From assembly GCF_016863515.1 (NCBI RefSeq), contig NZ_BOPA01000023.1, positions 1 to 64,000 of the forward strand: 64,000 nucleotides of DNA, given 5' to 3'. The DNA comes from Micromonospora gifhornensis (GTDB taxonomy: Bacteria > Actinomycetota > Actinomycetes > Mycobacteriales > Micromonosporaceae). The position numbers were made by a program, and so were the translations under genes. Shown here in pieces: positions 63,700 to 64,000 of the stretch (positions are counted from its first letter, which is position 1; the number at the start of each line of letters is the position of its first letter). Under the pieces are notes generated by a model. It saw only the letters and a program-made list of their open reading frames with translations, ran no database searches and was not told the origin of the DNA.

Positions 63700-64000
63700 C
63701 CGACCAGCACTCCGTAGTCGGGGTGCCAGCGGGGTTGCGCGAGCAGCGTCAGCCGGGCCGCGTCGGCGCTCAGGCCGCCGGCGGTCATCAGGGCGGCCAG
63801 GCGACCGCTGACGTGTGCGGTGGCGAACGACGTGCCGGCCCAACTGGCGTAGCGGTGGAACACACGGGTCGGTCGTCCGGGCAACGGCAGGGTGCCCGCG
63901 ACGTAGGTGCTGTCGTGTCGACCGAGCGCGCAGGCGTCCACCCACGCCCCGTGCCCGCTGTAGTCGGCCGGTACCAGTCCCGCCGGGCCCAGGCTGACCG
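63696..64000 (-). CDS. S8 subtilase, C-terminal part (continues beyond window)
   Basis: The last ~100 codons of a leftward subtilase gene. The catalytic serine motif WAGTSFATAHVSGRLAALM is present (Ser in GTSFA), followed by the C-terminal end ARLTLLAQPRWHPDYGVLVG. The Asp and His catalytic residues lie beyond the window edge at 64000. The stop at 63696 overlaps the sigma-factor start by 4 bp (GTGA), so the protease and sigma genes are one operon. Whether it is secreted or cytoplasmic cannot be seen. A cytoplasmic protease next to a sigma factor could process it or its regulator. Confidence 0.8.
   Translation of the reverse strand, partial: VSLGPAGLVPADYSGHGAWVDACALGRHDSTYVAGTLPLPGRPTRVFHRYASWAGTSFATAHVSGRLAALMTAGGLSADAARLTLLAQPRWHPDYGVLVG

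Noticed and set aside
1..64000. tRNA, rRNA or CRISPR features
   Set aside because: No cloverleaf-like sequences with CCA-ends, no rRNA-like conserved blocks and no regularly spaced identical repeats with unique spacers were seen by eye. The tandem repeats at 53233 have no spacers.

Overview
The window is GC-rich, densely coding actinobacterial DNA. Strong third-position G/C bias leaves long open frames on both strands, so many overlapping frames are shadows. The whiE-like type II PKS set, LAL and SARP regulators, a bkd operon with a divergent Lrp gene, a ZTP riboswitch ahead of glyA and long intergenic palindromes suggest a Micromonosporaceae chromosome, probably Micromonospora or a close relative. 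That assignment is inference from gene content and style. I see no rRNA, tRNA, CRISPR array, integrase or transposase.

Region 1 (1-13.8 kb) is mostly housekeeping. It holds an FKBP isomerase, a STAS anti-sigma antagonist, an L,D-transpeptidase lipoprotein, the branched-chain 2-oxoacid dehydrogenase operon (E1alpha-E1beta-E2) with a divergent Lrp/AsnC gene, a stand-alone LigD-type polymerase, a secreted subtilase, glyA behind a ZTP riboswitch, a small unknown protein and a HelD-type RNA polymerase-associated helicase.

Region 2 (14.0-21.3 kb) is a compact spore-pigment-like type II polyketide locus. A leftward operon encodes a TcmI-like cyclase, a fused ACP-aromatase/cyclase, a cupin, KSalpha, KSbeta and an ABM-domain oxygenase. 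Facing it are a SARP-type regulator, a second TcmI-like cyclase and a FAD hydroxylase. Most leftward genes overlap by 4 bp.

Region 3 (21.5-38.5 kb) is mixed: a membrane-anchored helix-hairpin-helix protein, an LtrA-like membrane protein, a beta-helix surface protein, a large APC permease, a DUF5995-type protein, a LuxR-family (LAL) ATPase divergent from an adenylate-cyclase/ATPase gene, a PaaI-like thioesterase lying antisense to that gene's 3' part, a methyltransferase, an MFS exporter and a LacI regulator with a likely shared operator.

Region 4 (about 39.7-53.2 kb, all plus strand) is the most interesting part. It is a phage-tail-like contractile injection system (CIS) locus encoding a likely tube/sheath terminator, sheath, tube, a long disordered protein, a LysM baseplate protein, a VgrG/gpD-like spike, a PAAR-like tip, gp25, gpJ (carrying an extra beta-propeller-like half), gpI-like, and a single-pass membrane protein that could tether the particle. 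No capsid, terminase or integrase is present, and I could not find the usual AAA+ ATPase or tape-measure gene. Upstream lies a glycine-zipper membrane protein with an HEXXH motif.

Region 5 (53.3-64 kb) has a small membrane protein next to a YidC/Oxa1 insertase, then a sugar-uptake operon (solute-binding lipoprotein, two permeases, GH3 glycosidase) under a divergent LacI regulator with a visible operator and promoter. It ends with a secreted protein of unknown role and a sigma factor between a hypothetical gene and the C-terminal end of a second subtilase, which runs off the window edge. Genes are commonly closed by long GC-rich hairpins without U-tracts.
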